DNA from: Larimichthys crocea
Taxonomy: Eukaryota > Chordata > Actinopteri > Sciaenidae
Direction: 5' to 3'
Length of the DNA: 64,000 bases
Assembly (NCBI RefSeq): GCF_000972845.2
Contig: NC_040016.1
Location: forward strand, 6,902,701 to 6,966,700
Shown here: in pieces, positions 49,571-61,990 of the stretch
Numbering within the stretch: the first letter of the stretch is position 1
How the letters are laid out: every line of letters begins with the position of its first letter
Notes under the pieces: generated by a model
Seen by the model: the letters and a program-made list of their open reading frames with translations, nothing else
Databases searched by the model: none
What the model was told of the DNA's origin: nothing
Position numbers and translations under genes: made by a program

Positions 49571-51214
49571 ATTGGTTACATTGCATTCCAAGCCCAAATC
49601 TTAACTCAGCACTACTTCATTAACCGTAAGTGGCAGAAACACTTGGTGTAGCTGAGCCTTTGCTGTTACAAAACCGAGATGTTTTAAACAGCAGAAATCA
49701 GTTCATCATTGCATCCCTTGTGCAAACCAGATACTATAGCCAGTCTGTCATTAATTAAAATACATTTCAACCGAAAGCTCAAATGTCAAACACATCAAAC
49801 GTTGGGCTGACCATTCGACCACCAACATTTGTAAAAGGAGTAAAAGTTTGCAGAAATTAACTGACATAAATGATTCATATTTTTTACAAGGAATCTGTCA
49901 CTACATAAACACTACATGCAAGTAATTAGCATTAGTCTGTTTAAAGTAATGATTAATCTATAGCTGTGCTAAAACTAAATTAAATGGCAGCAGTGTCTGA
50001 AATGCTAGTGTTATGTTTAAAAACCTAAATTCCTAGTCTGAATGACTGGCAAGTCGTTTTGGCTAACGTGTCTGATATATTTGTTGCTCCTGATCATCTA
50101 ACATGCAGATATGATTTCACTGGGCTATTATGAAACCCTCCAACTGTCTTCTTAATTATCTTAATGACTTTGAGGGTTAGGAGCCTCCAGCCAGCCTCCT
50201 CAGGGAGAGATGAGTCCAGAGACTGAGTGGTCCTCAGCTGAGGGTGGACAGATGCAGGACTGAGAGATTGAGTGGTTTGATGGGAGGATCGACTTTCACC
50301 TCCTGTCTGGGAGTTCCTCTTGGCTCTACTGGACTGACCTGAGGGACGCTTAAATTCTGTTTTTTGACCATAGAGCAGAGAGATGTGTCTTTGTAAGCTG
50401 TCATCCGGCGTCAACTGCAAGTTAGCTGAGAGATGAAGAATTGTTTTAATGACCGTACCATTCAGTAGAAACATCTGCAGAAACTGAAGCTCAGTTAGGA
50501 TCTCCGGTGAGAAATCCTAGTTTCGGAAAAAGGAAACTTGCTGCTCCAGGATTAATACAAAACTACAAATTAATCACTCTGGCAAATGTTTAAACTTAGA
50601 GGTGATTTTAGATTTGCTATCGTTTCCAGCTGCTTGACTTCATCATAAATAAACCATTTTACATGAAAAGACTTTTGGTGAGAAACCACTCATAACTGTT
50701 CAGGTCAGTCTTGATCCCTTAGGCTGTTCAGATTCCAGCAAACACAATGATTCTATTAGATCTCCATTTACGGGCTTTTGTATGGCAATAATTACCACAT
50801 GACTACAATGCCACAAACACAATCTATGAATGTTCCCCTAACACCATGCTTTGACTTACATGTGACTATGCACACATCTACATTGATGTTATCTGTGGTT
50901 TTCCCCCTTGGAGCACATGTGGTGTGACGTTTTTGAACCCATTGCATTATAGCAGCTGAACAGCCCCAAATGATTACATGTGCTGTCCAGTGAAATATAT
51001 CACAGACAGCTGTGTAACTGTCTCGTCATGTCATGCACACACATAAATACGCACACAGAATTACTCAGATGGCCAGTTGGAGAATGAGAATCAGACCCAG
51101 ATGTGAAAGAAACCAAATGAAAGATGCAGCTCCACCCTCATCTCTCCTGAGAAGTGGTGGCAATTGAAAGTTTCTCCATTATATATTTGCAGAATGAACA
51201 TTTATTCCCATCTG

Positions 51215-51250
51215 TCCAACATTTCACTCAAAACCACAAATCTCAAGCTA
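51215..51250 (+). repeat. fragment of the same interspersed repeat
   Basis: ATTTCACTCAAAACCACAAA followed by TCTCAAGCTAG matches the distal part of the GCTAACATG-family repeat. A fragment only. Confidence 0.45.
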
Positions 51251-52800
51251 GAAAAAAAGTCATGGGAACTTTTGTTGTTAGCATGCTCTGGAAACAATGA
51301 ATACGTGTACCAATCCATTGAGACTATTTGTTATAAATCAATAAGATTCATCCACGGCAGACTTTGAATATGTCTTTACAAACTGTCCATCTATCCAATT
51401 TTTGTTATTGTTGAGAGATTTTGGTTGGACTGTCCAACTGACAAAGACTCAAATATCACTAAAACTAAACTCTCTGTGCACAGATGTCCTAAAAAAGCAT
51501 CCAAGGCTTGAAATACATTTGGCATGTTGGAATGTGTAATGCATAAAGAAATTCCCACTCCCCAAAACAAATAGGCTATTCACTGCATAATGCTAGTAAA
51601 GTTCTCTGTCAGTGGTCGGCAGTCAGCAGGGGAACCCTGCAACTCGTGATAAGGAGGAACAAGACATGACATTATTTCTAGAAACTAATTGCCAGATCAA
51701 ACAACCTCACTAGTCCATTAGCAGCCACAGGTGCTCTGAAACCCAGATAGAAAAGTCAGTGGAGTGTGCTGTGAACCCATTGAGAGAGTTAAAGTAGTAG
51801 CCTGTGGGCATTGTAGCTAACAGGTCAATCATATCCAGTGGATTTGCACCATCTAACATGATGTGTTGTGGAAACCAGTAACCATCTACTCAGTCTTCCA
51901 CTTAATAAAAATAGGAAAAAAATCTATTCACCAGCATTGCGTTTGCATTATTTAAGCGTGGAAAGACGAAGACATGAAAACATGAGGGTTGTATAATCGT
52001 AGTTTATGGAAAAGGTAAATGTTCCTTTGGCAGCTGTGTTTGTGCGCAGCAGAGAGGTCTGGTCCAGATGACATGCAGGCGATGAGAGAGGGTGGTTTCC
52101 ATGGAGCAGCGCTGCATGCGAGTGCTGCAGAGCCTCCTCAATCCTCCTGAGAGACGGTGGTGTGGAATATCTTAAAAAGATGATTATACTCATATGTTAG
52201 CAAAGAAAAAAAAAATATCCCGCCTCAAAATAATATGACTGGATTTTTAATTTAACATGTGTATGTCTGTCTGTGTGTATATGTGTCTCTCCCTGACTTA
52301 AGGATATTTCCAAAGTGTGGTTTTGGGTGTGTTAGTTGCTTACACTGGCACATCTTGTCGCTCGCTCAGTCTGCTGAAGTGAAGTCACCCATTTGGCTGA
52401 TACACTTTTTAGATTTAAAGCCAAGTTTTCTTTTTTTTTCTTTTTTCTTTTCAAGCAGTGGGCAAAAAAAAAAGAAAATCATTATTTTTGTTTTCTTTTT
52501 TTCAAGCACATTAGCCTTTTAACATTTATGTTACCATTGTTGATTTTATATGACAAGAATACAGTTTATAGCAGCATTACTAGCAGGACAACACACTGCT
52601 GATTTTATGATTTTAGCATTTGATTTATCCGGCTCTAAATCTGGAACTGATATCGGAAGGAAGCTCAGACAGGATCAAGAGATAATCTAGACGCTCTATT
52701 TCTTGCATTGATGATAATTCATACTATGTCTGTAATTGCAAATCAAAATGTGTCTTCATTCACATTAATAACACTAACATCACAAATCATGCATCATGTT

Positions 52801-53409
52801 GAACGTATTGAACGGGGAGCACTGGAGGTGAGGGAGGGGGAGGGGAAGAACAAAGGAATCAGAGGAGCTGGTGGGAAAACATGGTGCATCAGAGGAGAAT
52901 GGTGCCCCTTTTTTTTAAATACCACATATGATCATTCCTCATCGCTTTCTTGCATTTCCAGTATTCTGCTGAGACACAGCGGAGCATCTTTAAATGAAGG
53001 CAAAAACAAGGGAAGGAGGAGGGAGGATGGGAGGGAAGACGGAGGCGAGGGAGCAGCAGAAAGCAGGGGGAGGAGGGAGCATTGTTGCGTCTGCTGCCGC
53101 TGTCATTCCGCTGCTGCGCGGTTCAGCGGCAGGAGGGTGTGCTGAAGGGAGGAGTGTGGAAAAAACGGAGGAAAGGAGGACGGGAGGGAAGGAGAGAAAG
53201 GGAGTGCCTGGGCAGCACTGCAACAGCTGCAGCTGCAGCAGCCTGTCAGGACGGAAAGAGGGAGAGAAGGAGACACAGGGAAGAAAAGGATGCAGAATTG
53301 CCTTAGAGGAAGCATTTTTATCTATGTTTTTGCACAAGGAAAAGGGTTTGATAAGGAAGCCTGATTTCTCCCTTGCTGATGCTTTTCTATATGGTCTCAT
53401 GCAGGAGGC
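52801..53409 (+). promoter_or_regulatory. nav1 canonical promoter / 5' leader region
   Basis: Strongly purine-rich (GGAGG/GAGGG runs) with a small cluster of CpGs at about 53040-53130, unlike the AT-rich surroundings. Long frames on both strands here reflect composition. It probably contains a TATA-less promoter and leader for the exon starting at 53410. TTCTATATGG...CATGCAG just before the ATG could alternatively be a splice acceptor (exon from 53405), so the leader may be spliced. Confidence 0.5.
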
Positions 53410-54139
53410 ATGCTTGGAAATAGTGTGAAAGGCAGAGGAGATCTGAAGATGGAAAGGACGGATAGTACAAAGGCATACGGCCAAGCAGATGGCAAAGGAG
53501 TTGGTATGGCAGCTAAGAGGGCCAAGTCTGGAGTGCCCCAGAGCACACAGCGGGGGGAACTGAAGGTTTACCGGGCAGGTAGCTCTGATGGCAGGTTACC
53601 AGTGCCCTCCAATCTCCGCAAACAGAGGTCTATGACAAACCTGGCTGTACTCACTGATGCAGAGAAGAAGTTGCACCTTTATGAGCCCAAGTGGTGTGAT
53701 GACATGGCCAAGCCTGGAGCAGGGCAGACCAAGACGGGCAAGCCAAAGACGGCAGGGGGTGGCAGCAGTGCCGCAGGGGGTGCCCCCCTCTCTCGAAACC
53801 TATCCAAATCTGAACACTCACTGTTCCAGGGCAAACCAAAGCCCTTCAGCCCTCTGGCTGCTCCCTCTGCTTTGAGCAAGCAGAGTCGCATTCCTCGAGG
53901 TCCTTATGCTGAGGTGAAGCCCCTAAGCAAGGCACCTGAGGATGGGAAGTCAGATGACGAGATCCTCTCCAGCAAGGCAAAGGCCAACGCTAAGAAACAG
54001 GGAGCCGGAGCCGGAGGGGAGTCCGGTTCCAAAGGCCAGGGAGAGGAAGGAGGAGACAAGCCCTTCCTGAAGGTGGACCCAGAACTGGTTGTGACAGTGC
54101 TGGGTGACCTGGAGCAACTGCTCTTCAGTCAGATCTTAG
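53410..54139 (+). CDS. nav1: neuron navigator 1, canonical first coding exon
   Basis: Encodes 243 codons plus one base before the donor TTAG|GTGAGT. The start MLGNSVK matches human NAV1 MLGSSVK. Conserved blocks follow in order: SNLRKQRSMTNLAVLTDAEK, KLHLYEPKWCDDMAK, LSKSEHSLFQGK, SRIPRGPYAEVKPLSKAPE, DGKSDDEILSSKAKA and FLKVDPELVVTVLGDLEQLL. This is the disordered basic N-terminal region, without a calponin-homology domain as expected for NAV1 (NAV2 and NAV3 have one). It is rich in Ser, Lys and Gly with local GC well above the flanks. The frame continues past the donor to a stop at 54307-54309, but that part is intronic by comparison with NAV1. Confidence 0.95.
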
Positions 54140-57100
54140 GTGAGTACAGCAGAGTGGTCTTGATACCTCTACCACCCCAAGGCCATGTGGTACAAAGCAA
54201 GCGCCCTGCTTGTACGATTTCTCAGTGCTGCTCAAAGTCAGCAGCACGCCCCCTCGATACGGCCGCTACACGGCACCTGCTTGCTACTGCAGACCCACAA
54301 TCCCACTGAATGGATTTTATGTAGCTGACAGACTGTGAAAAAAATCAAGACATCCTCATTGTGCTTGCAAAGCATGCTCCTCCTCTTATTATTTCATTGA
54401 ATGCTGCATCAGTTTGGTATTTTCATATCAACCTGTATGGTTAGTAGAATACCAGTGATGCTCTATTGTTCTTATTCCTCCAGCATGTCACTCAGGTGTC
54501 GCTTGGTACTATTCATTATGTGAAATGTGCTTGCTTCCTATCATGACATTGCGGGCTGATTGCATGAAAAAAGCCTGAGGGGTTGGAGATTATTACCAGC
54601 AGACTGATCTCCTTTCTTAAGCTCTCATTTGCAACAACATGTGCCGATGCACTCGGGAGTCCATCCACTGCTCCACGTACGCTTCCAAAAAGAAAGATGG
54701 AAAAGAAGCCATGCCATATTGAATTCATCTCAGGCACACAGACACATATTTAGCCTCCTCCCAGCTCCATTCATCTGTAGAGCATTGACAGATGGTTTAC
54801 TCCCTGTGTACAACAATGGTGCAAATGGCAGAGAAAATGGTTTTCTCTCTGGAGGTAAAGGTCAGGTTTATCAATAGGAAGGGCTCAGTGAATAATAAGG
54901 ATATAGATCATGTGACGGTGATTATAATTCAGATGACTTCATCATTTTTTACCATTTATATATCAAAGCATGCTTTCTTGTAGGTGTAGCGTTTTCAATT
55001 ATTTGACATATTAGATTTGAGTTATTTTACTGTTTGGACTTTAAATTTATTGGCCGACTAGTGTTTTGCAGCAAAGGTGTTACATTTTGGTTTGTGATGA
55101 CACTTTTTGTAACTAAGTGGAAATCTTAAATGCACGTTTCTCACACGTTAGCTGTGTTTCCATGCACATGTTTTTGTGCACATTTTGAAGTATTGCATTA
55201 TTGCATTTGGTGGAAATGGTGAATTTAAAAAAGACTTCATAGAATGCCTTCATGCTTACTTGAGGTGACTTTTGTCTTTTTCGAAAAATAGTTAATGTCT
55301 TTAATGGGAGATAAATAAGTTCTGATGTCAGTCAACAGTCTCCTCATCGCTCCCATGGCTCTAGAATACATCAATGATCGCTCCATACAAATCTGATGTA
55401 ACTCCCCTTACATTATTACACAAAACAAACAGAAATGTCATATTCCCATCTGCTTTTCTGCATTGTTTTTCATCGGTTGAGGTTCGACTGGTGCTCTTTA
55501 AATCACGTCATCTTGTTGCGCCCACTTCCTCTGGTTTTTTAAACGGGAGAATTGATGCCACCTACTCTTTACGCGGTGAACCAACAATACTGAACCAATT
55601 GAACCAATGTTCGCATGATGGTATTGGATGGAAACAAGGATTAATTCATTGATTTATTTTGCAGGATTACTCGAATTATGGTTAAAATTTGGGATACACA
55701 CTACATTCACATTCGTAAAATCTCCCTCAAATCTGGTTCAAGCATGTCATCAACAAGCATTTCATGTATTATTTAATCATTCCATCAGGAGAGCATGTTC
55801 TCTGTGGCATCCTAATAAACATATCTGTGGTGATTTAATCTGTTATCCACGCCTCATTAGCTCATATGGACAACTGTCACTCATGTTAGTCACACTTAAA
55901 GCCAACCAAGAACTTAAACAAAAACAAGGATATCATGGATTGCAGCAGAGCATCATGATATGTGTTTGAGTGTGAAACTACAACCAAAATTTCAGCTCTG
56001 TATAATCCAGCACCACGCCCATGTCTGCTTTATTACGGTAATCTAATTGCATAAAATCTGCAGCACAATGCCTCAGGCTGATACGTCTTTTCTCCTCAAT
56101 GTAACGCATTGACCGCCATGTCATTTCCAAATCAATTAAAAGTCATTATTCCTCGAAAATGGAGTTTACTATCTTATGAATTATTCATCATCATTCAAGA
56201 TGATAATCCCATGCGGGAATTTGACACGAGCCAAGTGCTTTGTGCCCATGGAAGGAAAAACAGCCACCAATGAGGAACAAAACATGGTGATGGAAAGGCA
56301 GAGAACTATCACAACACTAATTATTGACTTAAATTGATCAGCAAATTAATGTAATATTAATGTTTTGCATTCACGGCAGCATTATCTGAACACTTCTGTA
56401 TTATACTGAACCTTTTTTTTCCATGTCCTACTACAGTACATGTACAGTCGACATCCTTGTTACTGTAAATAGAACTTTTTGTTCATAGCCTGTGGTTCAT
56501 TCAAGGCTGAATTAATGCTTGATGTTGTGCTCTACTTCTGCACCATATCTTATTATAAGCTCGCTGAAAGGATGCTTTTATTTCTGAACATAGAGGGTCT
56601 CTTTGTTTACTAATATGACATCAAGAATGGTGAACTTAGTTTATGGCCTCATTTAATAAACTCGCCATGTAAGTTTGTGCACCGTGGCTGTCCTCCAGTA
56701 CGGAAACATCGCATACCACTCCCTCATCACAAGACAAGCCTGCTTCCATCCAGATATGTAAATCAAATTGAATTCTCATGCTTTATTTTGTGGTTTATCA
56801 ATCTTATGAAACAAAATACTTTCAGCTTCTGTTTAACTTCCTCCTCAGCTCATCAGCACTCTGCTGTTCAATAGATAAAAATAGACTAACCTCAAATCAG
56901 CTTCATGGAATTATTTTAAAAATGATGAATGGTCTGTGACAAATAGATCCTAGGTCATTAGTATGATAGATATATATTCATAAAGGAGATTAGAGTAGTG
57001 GAGACAGCAGTACTCCTGGAAAAAATCTCTTGTAGACAGAAAGGGGATGAGCAAACCTCATTTCATTCTAATTATATGTGATCTTTCATGCAAGATCTCG

Positions 57101-59591
57101 AATGTAGCAATGGCCTACAGCTATGTAGGAGCTGTGGGTGTATGAACGAAGCAATGGTCACAGATTATTACAAGCTATGGAGAAGGCAGGGGTCACAAAA
57201 TGTTGACCCAGTACAGGTAAAGGTAACATTTTTGCTATGAAAATGGCCTCATGGTCTCATGATTGTGTACTCTTTGAATATGTATTAATGGCATTTGATT
57301 CTTCCATTTTAACAAAAGTATTAGCAGCAACATGAGTTTACAGTGAACACATAAGCAATGGATTTGCAGGCCAAGTATCGCATGAAAGATTTCTTTTGAA
57401 AACAGATGATTCTAACCACAGCTGTTCACTATGAGCAATCTATGTGGCTCCCCCAAAAAAGTGATTGCCCACTTTCTAACTCTTTCTGACATCATTGCGA
57501 GTATATTTCTTTTTACTGGAGTTATTTTCCATCAGTAGTGCCATTGTGAGAAACTCTGGAAAGCTCTAGGCTCATTTGAGGTAGAAGAAAAGCAACCTCC
57601 AGTGACACAGGCTGTAAAATAAACTGTAGATTCTGATGAAGACTGTCAGTCCTCTCGCCTGTTTGTTTATGGAAATTTGAAAGCAAATGATACTAATGTC
57701 TCAGTGAAATAGTGCAACACAAATCACCTTGAATGTTGATTTAGCCGTGTTTGTAAGGTTAATCACTAGGGACCTTTAACAATACTCAAATTAATTTGGC
57801 CGTGCTTTAGCCTGCCAGTATGGAGCACTTCCTGTGCTGCATCATTCATAGGTCTTTCCCGATTCTTATCTGCTTCAGTATTCTGTCCTGGTTTTCCTTC
57901 TCTGTATTGTAGACTTCACTGCAATGCAGGCTGCCAGAGGACTGTCATTCACTGCACAGTGCATACAGTATATACTCAAAACAGATGTGATTTATACATG
58001 TGCTCTCCAGGATTCCTATTTGAGTATATTCCCAGGAATTCATCACAAAGTAAATTAGCAGTATCCCAAGAATTACAATGCGGTTAGCAGGGTTTGTAGA
58101 TGTGATGAGACTAAAAGATTTATTCCTACACTTCCTCATCTTTTATTCTTTATATCAAGGACCGCAATGGAAATAAGTGTTATTCTATTCCTTCTTTTTC
58201 ATAATGCCAAACAAACTAAACTAAACTTATTACTTTGGGACCACAGGAAGTCTATGCCTATCCAAGTATGTATGTATTCTTTACACATTAAACCTCAGTT
58301 TTTTACTTGTCTGTTAACTCAACGCAAAGCAATGATTATATATGCCACCATATGGTAAAAACAAAAACAAATCAGTACTGTTTAATAATGGATTATAGGC
58401 TAATGGCAAGCATGTCTGGAAACTAACTGTACAGATAAGAAATTCAAAAAAGAAAGAATGCTGAGATGAGCTGAAAAAAAAATAGAAACAGGTTTACCAG
58501 ATTTGATCTTTATGACTCATTTATGTTGTTGGCATCAATCCACACTTTGAGAAGTTAGAAAGATAAGTTGACTGGATGTTTTCATTGCTTTGAGCAGAAC
58601 ATGGCGCTCCTTCCGAGACAGAAAGTTGCTGACAAAAACTGTGGATGACACCTATCACAGAATCACGGCCAAAATCACACACACTTTACCGGAAAATGAC
58701 TTGTTTTTTCACTGAGCCTATAAATTGAGTGCATTTGGTGTCTATGCCACTGAAACCAGCTAATCTATCAAAATGTGTGCCTAAATGTCATATTGAAGCG
58801 CACACTCAGCCCTTATCACACCGTGCTGAATGGTTCAACACCTTCTTATGAAAGCAGCAGACGTATCTGACATCCTCGCCTTTCCTCCAGCTACTTCAGT
58901 TAATGCATTGAATGTTAATTTCTTTCTCCCTCAGGGTTTTTGCCTCCACACTGCAGTAGAAATCCCCATCTCCTTCTGTTTTTAAGTGTCTCTCATTTGT
59001 TACAGCTAACACAACAATGCCACGGATTGTAGTGCAATATTGATTTGACACGGTCATGGCTCACATACTGGACACTTTACATTGTCCAAATAAGCTGAGC
59101 TACAGTGAAAATCCTTCTGGGTGCACTTCAGCTTATTGTGAGCCTTACAACTTCAACGGAATGACAAACAAAAAACAAAAAAACAAAAAAAACAACTGTT
59201 TCTTAAAAGAGATACTGGTGTAGCGCAAATGTCAGAATACACCCCCCTGGTGGGCAAGCTAAGTTACAGGCAACCTTTCAAGATTTCATTTTCAGGATGC
59301 ACCATGTCAGTGCAGAAGAGGGGGGTAGAGCGGAGGTTTCCATGGTTAGTGAGCCCATGGAGTGAAATTTGTCTGCCTAATGATGTGAACATACGTTGGC
59401 CGTGTGTTTACAAGGAAGACACCTGTCACATCAGTCCAAATGCAAATAATCTAAGACAGAACACATCCATGTGGAGGCAAAAATGTTTATGCGTGTGCAT
59501 GCATGAACTGTCTTGCATGAAGCTTGAATCTGAGTCTTTATTTTGACACTAAATGTTTTGTAACCTTTTATTCTGCATGACTGACCCACAG
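54140..59591. other. nav1 intron
   Basis: 5.4 kb with no recognised exon. It contains a possible inverted-repeat element at 55155-55636 and otherwise AT-rich unique-looking sequence. Confidence 0.6.
55155..55636. mobile_element. possible MITE-like element with short inverted ends
   Basis: TGTTTCCAT at 55155-55163 and ATGGAAACA at 55628-55636 are inverted. The interior has features of a recurrent fish repeat (GTTTCCATGCACATGTTTTT, CACGTCATCTTGTTGCGCCC, GAACCAATGTTCGCATGATG). No coding capacity. Exact ends and target duplication were not resolved. Confidence 0.4.
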
Positions 59592-59694
59592 ACCCTGAAT
59601 CCCAGAGGAAGCGGACCGTGCAAAATGTCCTTGACCTCCGCCAGAACCTGGAGGATACAATGTCGAGTCTGAGGGGCTCACAGCTTAGCCATAG
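59592..59694 (+). CDS. nav1: neuron navigator 1, shared internal exon
   Basis: A 103-nt exon between CCACAG and GTGAGT. Joined to the phase-1 donor it reads DPESQRKRTVQNVLDLRQNL then EDTMSSLRGSQLSHS. This is the most conserved block of the navigator N-terminal region (human NAV1 reads DPESQRKRTVQNVLDLRQNL then EETMSSLRGSQ). It ends in phase 2 and joins the 61631 exon. Both candidate first exons fit it. Confidence 0.95.
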
Positions 59695-61630
59695 GTGAGT
59701 GCAGTATATTCACATTATAGAATGTTATATTGTTTCATAATCCTGTCTCCTGCGCCACTGGAAAGACTGGAAAGAAACACTCTCATGTGAACAAGCGATG
59801 GATAACTTGTTGGATCGATACATAACGCAATCATGTGTAAACAGTTCAGTGCTGTGGACGCTTGGAGAGTTGCCATCTGGTTCACATCTGGCTTCCATCC
59901 TTCTTAAATATCCCCTCTCTGTTTCATGATCATGACTTCATTCTAGGAATCTCTGTTTGGCTCTCACAGGCATTAATTTGTTGCAACAACAAGACTCTGC
60001 TAGAGGACAGGTCTTTGTTCGTTTGGAACTTTAAGTTGGGTTGTAATATTCTGTGTACCATGATTCTTCCTATATCTCTTTAAACCTGCAGTGAGTGTTT
60101 TTTATATCAGCAGAGAATCAATTTCCTGCATAATTTGAAAGGGTCACTCACTCGCTGATATCATAGAAAATTATAACCCAATTTTTTAGAGCTCTTTTAG
60201 CTCACTATTTTCATTTTACACCCACGTATTAGCACTGTAAGTCTGCTCTCATTAACCATTTACTGCACAAAAGCACAGATAAACCACATTAAAACTACCG
60301 GCCCGCACCAAATAATGGGCAATGGTTGTCTATTGTTAAAGAAATACAAGGGATGGAAATGTTGACATATAAACTGAAAGAAGAGTTATATGAAAAAAAC
60401 TGGGTGAAATGGATACAAGATGTAAACATTTAGTTCTGCAGATGCTAAGATAGGTGATTTTGGGCGTCCAGCTTAATAGGCCCACCTTTATTGTTCCTTT
60501 TTTGTTTGTTTGTTCTTCATTACGATTTCTACATGCATACGTAAGATATACAGTATGAGAGAATATATTTGTATAAAGATCTGCATGTATTTGTTGTGAA
60601 ATACCAATAAAATATAAAGTTATAAATAAAAAAAAAACGGCCCAGCATCAAATGGCTGACACTAACTTATTATCATAACTATGAAGCCAGTAAACTGTTA
60701 AACTTAGGCTAAAGCTACTATTATTAAAATATATACCACTGCTGCTGTCTCTCTGCTCTGTCTGCTAAATGAGTAATTGCACAGTTGGTTGCTAACACAT
60801 TAGCCATAATAACGGTGTAAGCTACTGAAAAGGTAGTGGTTCTGTATCTGCTGACCTAAAACAGAAATTTGTTGACACCGGTCTTGTTAATGGCTGCTTG
60901 AGAAATTGCTTGTAATTCTCAACAGTATAGTAGTTATCTTGATGGATAATGATGGATACCTATCACTAAAAAACTCAATGACAAAACATCTTAGTCAGTT
61001 CCAGTGTTGGAGTGGCACCAGTTAGCCTCCATATTGATGAATTATCCATCAACAGTGGATAAAAATACTCTCATGGCTGTAACCATTGCAATATTTATTT
61101 GGGTGAGTTGGTGCATTCGGTTATGTAATCGTCAGACACAGAAGCCATTTCGAGGACATTTCTAACCCTGACCCACATATGAGTGAAGAGGAAAACTTAG
61201 ATATTCTCTACAGAAAAATGGAAAGAGGTGTCCTGTATTTTCAACAGCATTTTTGGGGGTATGGTCATGCAAAGAAAAGTCCTTGGAGTGTATGACTGTA
61301 TTGTTATGAGAACCAGACAGAGAGATACTGAGTGCTCTATTAACAAGGAGATATCAGGTCATCCTTCCCTTTGTCTTTGGCTTCTGAGAGGCCACATTTT
61401 TAGTTTTAGTCTCTAAAGACAATGCGGCACAAATGCCGTATCTGGGTCAACAGCCACTCAGTGCCACTCTGGGTTTCTTTTGAAGGACATTTGACAGAGA
61501 AAGGACACTGTTTTGTTGGGTGCTCTGGTCTCATCCTTATAACTGTTGCTGATATGTTGATATTCTGAGTCTTCTGGGAAAGACTGACAGCTAAATGCTT
61601 CAAGTATATATCCTCCCTCCATCTTTCTAG
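59695..61630. other. nav1 intron
   Basis: 1.9 kb between the shared exons. It carries a 5'-truncated L1-like tail at about 60290-60638. No other coding sequence was seen. Confidence 0.7.
60290..60638 (+). mobile_element. 5'-truncated L1-like LINE tail
   Basis: From 60311 a frame runs to TAG at 60431-60433 and includes GQWLSIVKEIQGMEMLTYKL and EKNWVKWIQDVNI, in the style of the C-terminal end of fish L1 ORF2. It is followed by about 200 bases of 3' UTR, CAATAAAATATAAAG and a poly(A) tail at 60628-60637. Same strand as nav1. The 5' breakpoint is uncertain. Confidence 0.65.
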
Positions 61631-61990
61631 CTGCCTGGACAGCAGTAATGTGGGCTATGACAGCGATGACACCAACGCTCGCAGCATATCCAGCATGTCC
61701 AACCGCTCATCGCCTCTCTCCTGGCGCCATGGCCAGTCAAGCCCACGTCTTCAAGCGGGCGATGCCCCGTCCTCCACAGGTGGAGGATACCAGGGAAGTA
61801 AGACTGGCTCCCAGTATACGGCACATACAATGCCAGCTCGCTGCTCCAGCCGCCTCACCAGCACATCTCGCATTGAGCTCATCGAAGGGTTGGACGTGGA
61901 TGACACCGACCTCAAGTCTGGTTACCTGAGTGACAGTGACCTTCTAGGAAAGAGCTTGCCGGATGATGATGACGACAACCTGGCAAACGG
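61631..61990 (+). CDS. nav1: neuron navigator 1, Ser-rich exon
   Basis: A 360-nt exon between TTTCTAG and GGTAAGA (phase 2 in, phase 2 out). It encodes YDSDDTNARSISSMSNRSSP, LSWRHGQSSPRLQAGDAPSS, then HTMPARCSSRLTSTSRIELI and DLKSGYLSDSDLLGKSLPDD. All align with human NAV1 (YDSDDANPRSVSSLSNRSSP, LSWRYGQSSPRLQAGDAPS, DLKSGYMSDSDLMGKT). It ends in an acidic DDDDDN stretch that would lead to the GWDESSSISSG exon, which is beyond the window. Predicted disordered and likely phosphorylated, given the SP and SxD sites. Confidence 0.95.

Larger units (their letters stand above)
47706..52800. other. nav1 intron between alternative and canonical first exons
   Basis: No further exon was recognised. Contains repeat copies at 49390-49570 and 51215-51250, and an unexplained minus-strand frame at 50094-50474. 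A pyrimidine/purine-rich patch lies at 52425-52505. Confidence 0.5.

Noticed and set aside
52990..53484. 164-codon minus-strand and 144-codon plus-strand frames over the nav1 leader
   Set aside because: Both arise from purine-rich leader composition. The plus-strand frame is not the nav1 frame, and nothing resembles a known protein.
54140..54309. 56 extra codons after the nav1 first-exon donor in the open frame
   Set aside because: The conserved protein jumps at LFSQIL to the 59592 exon; the read-through part has no similarity to navigator proteins.
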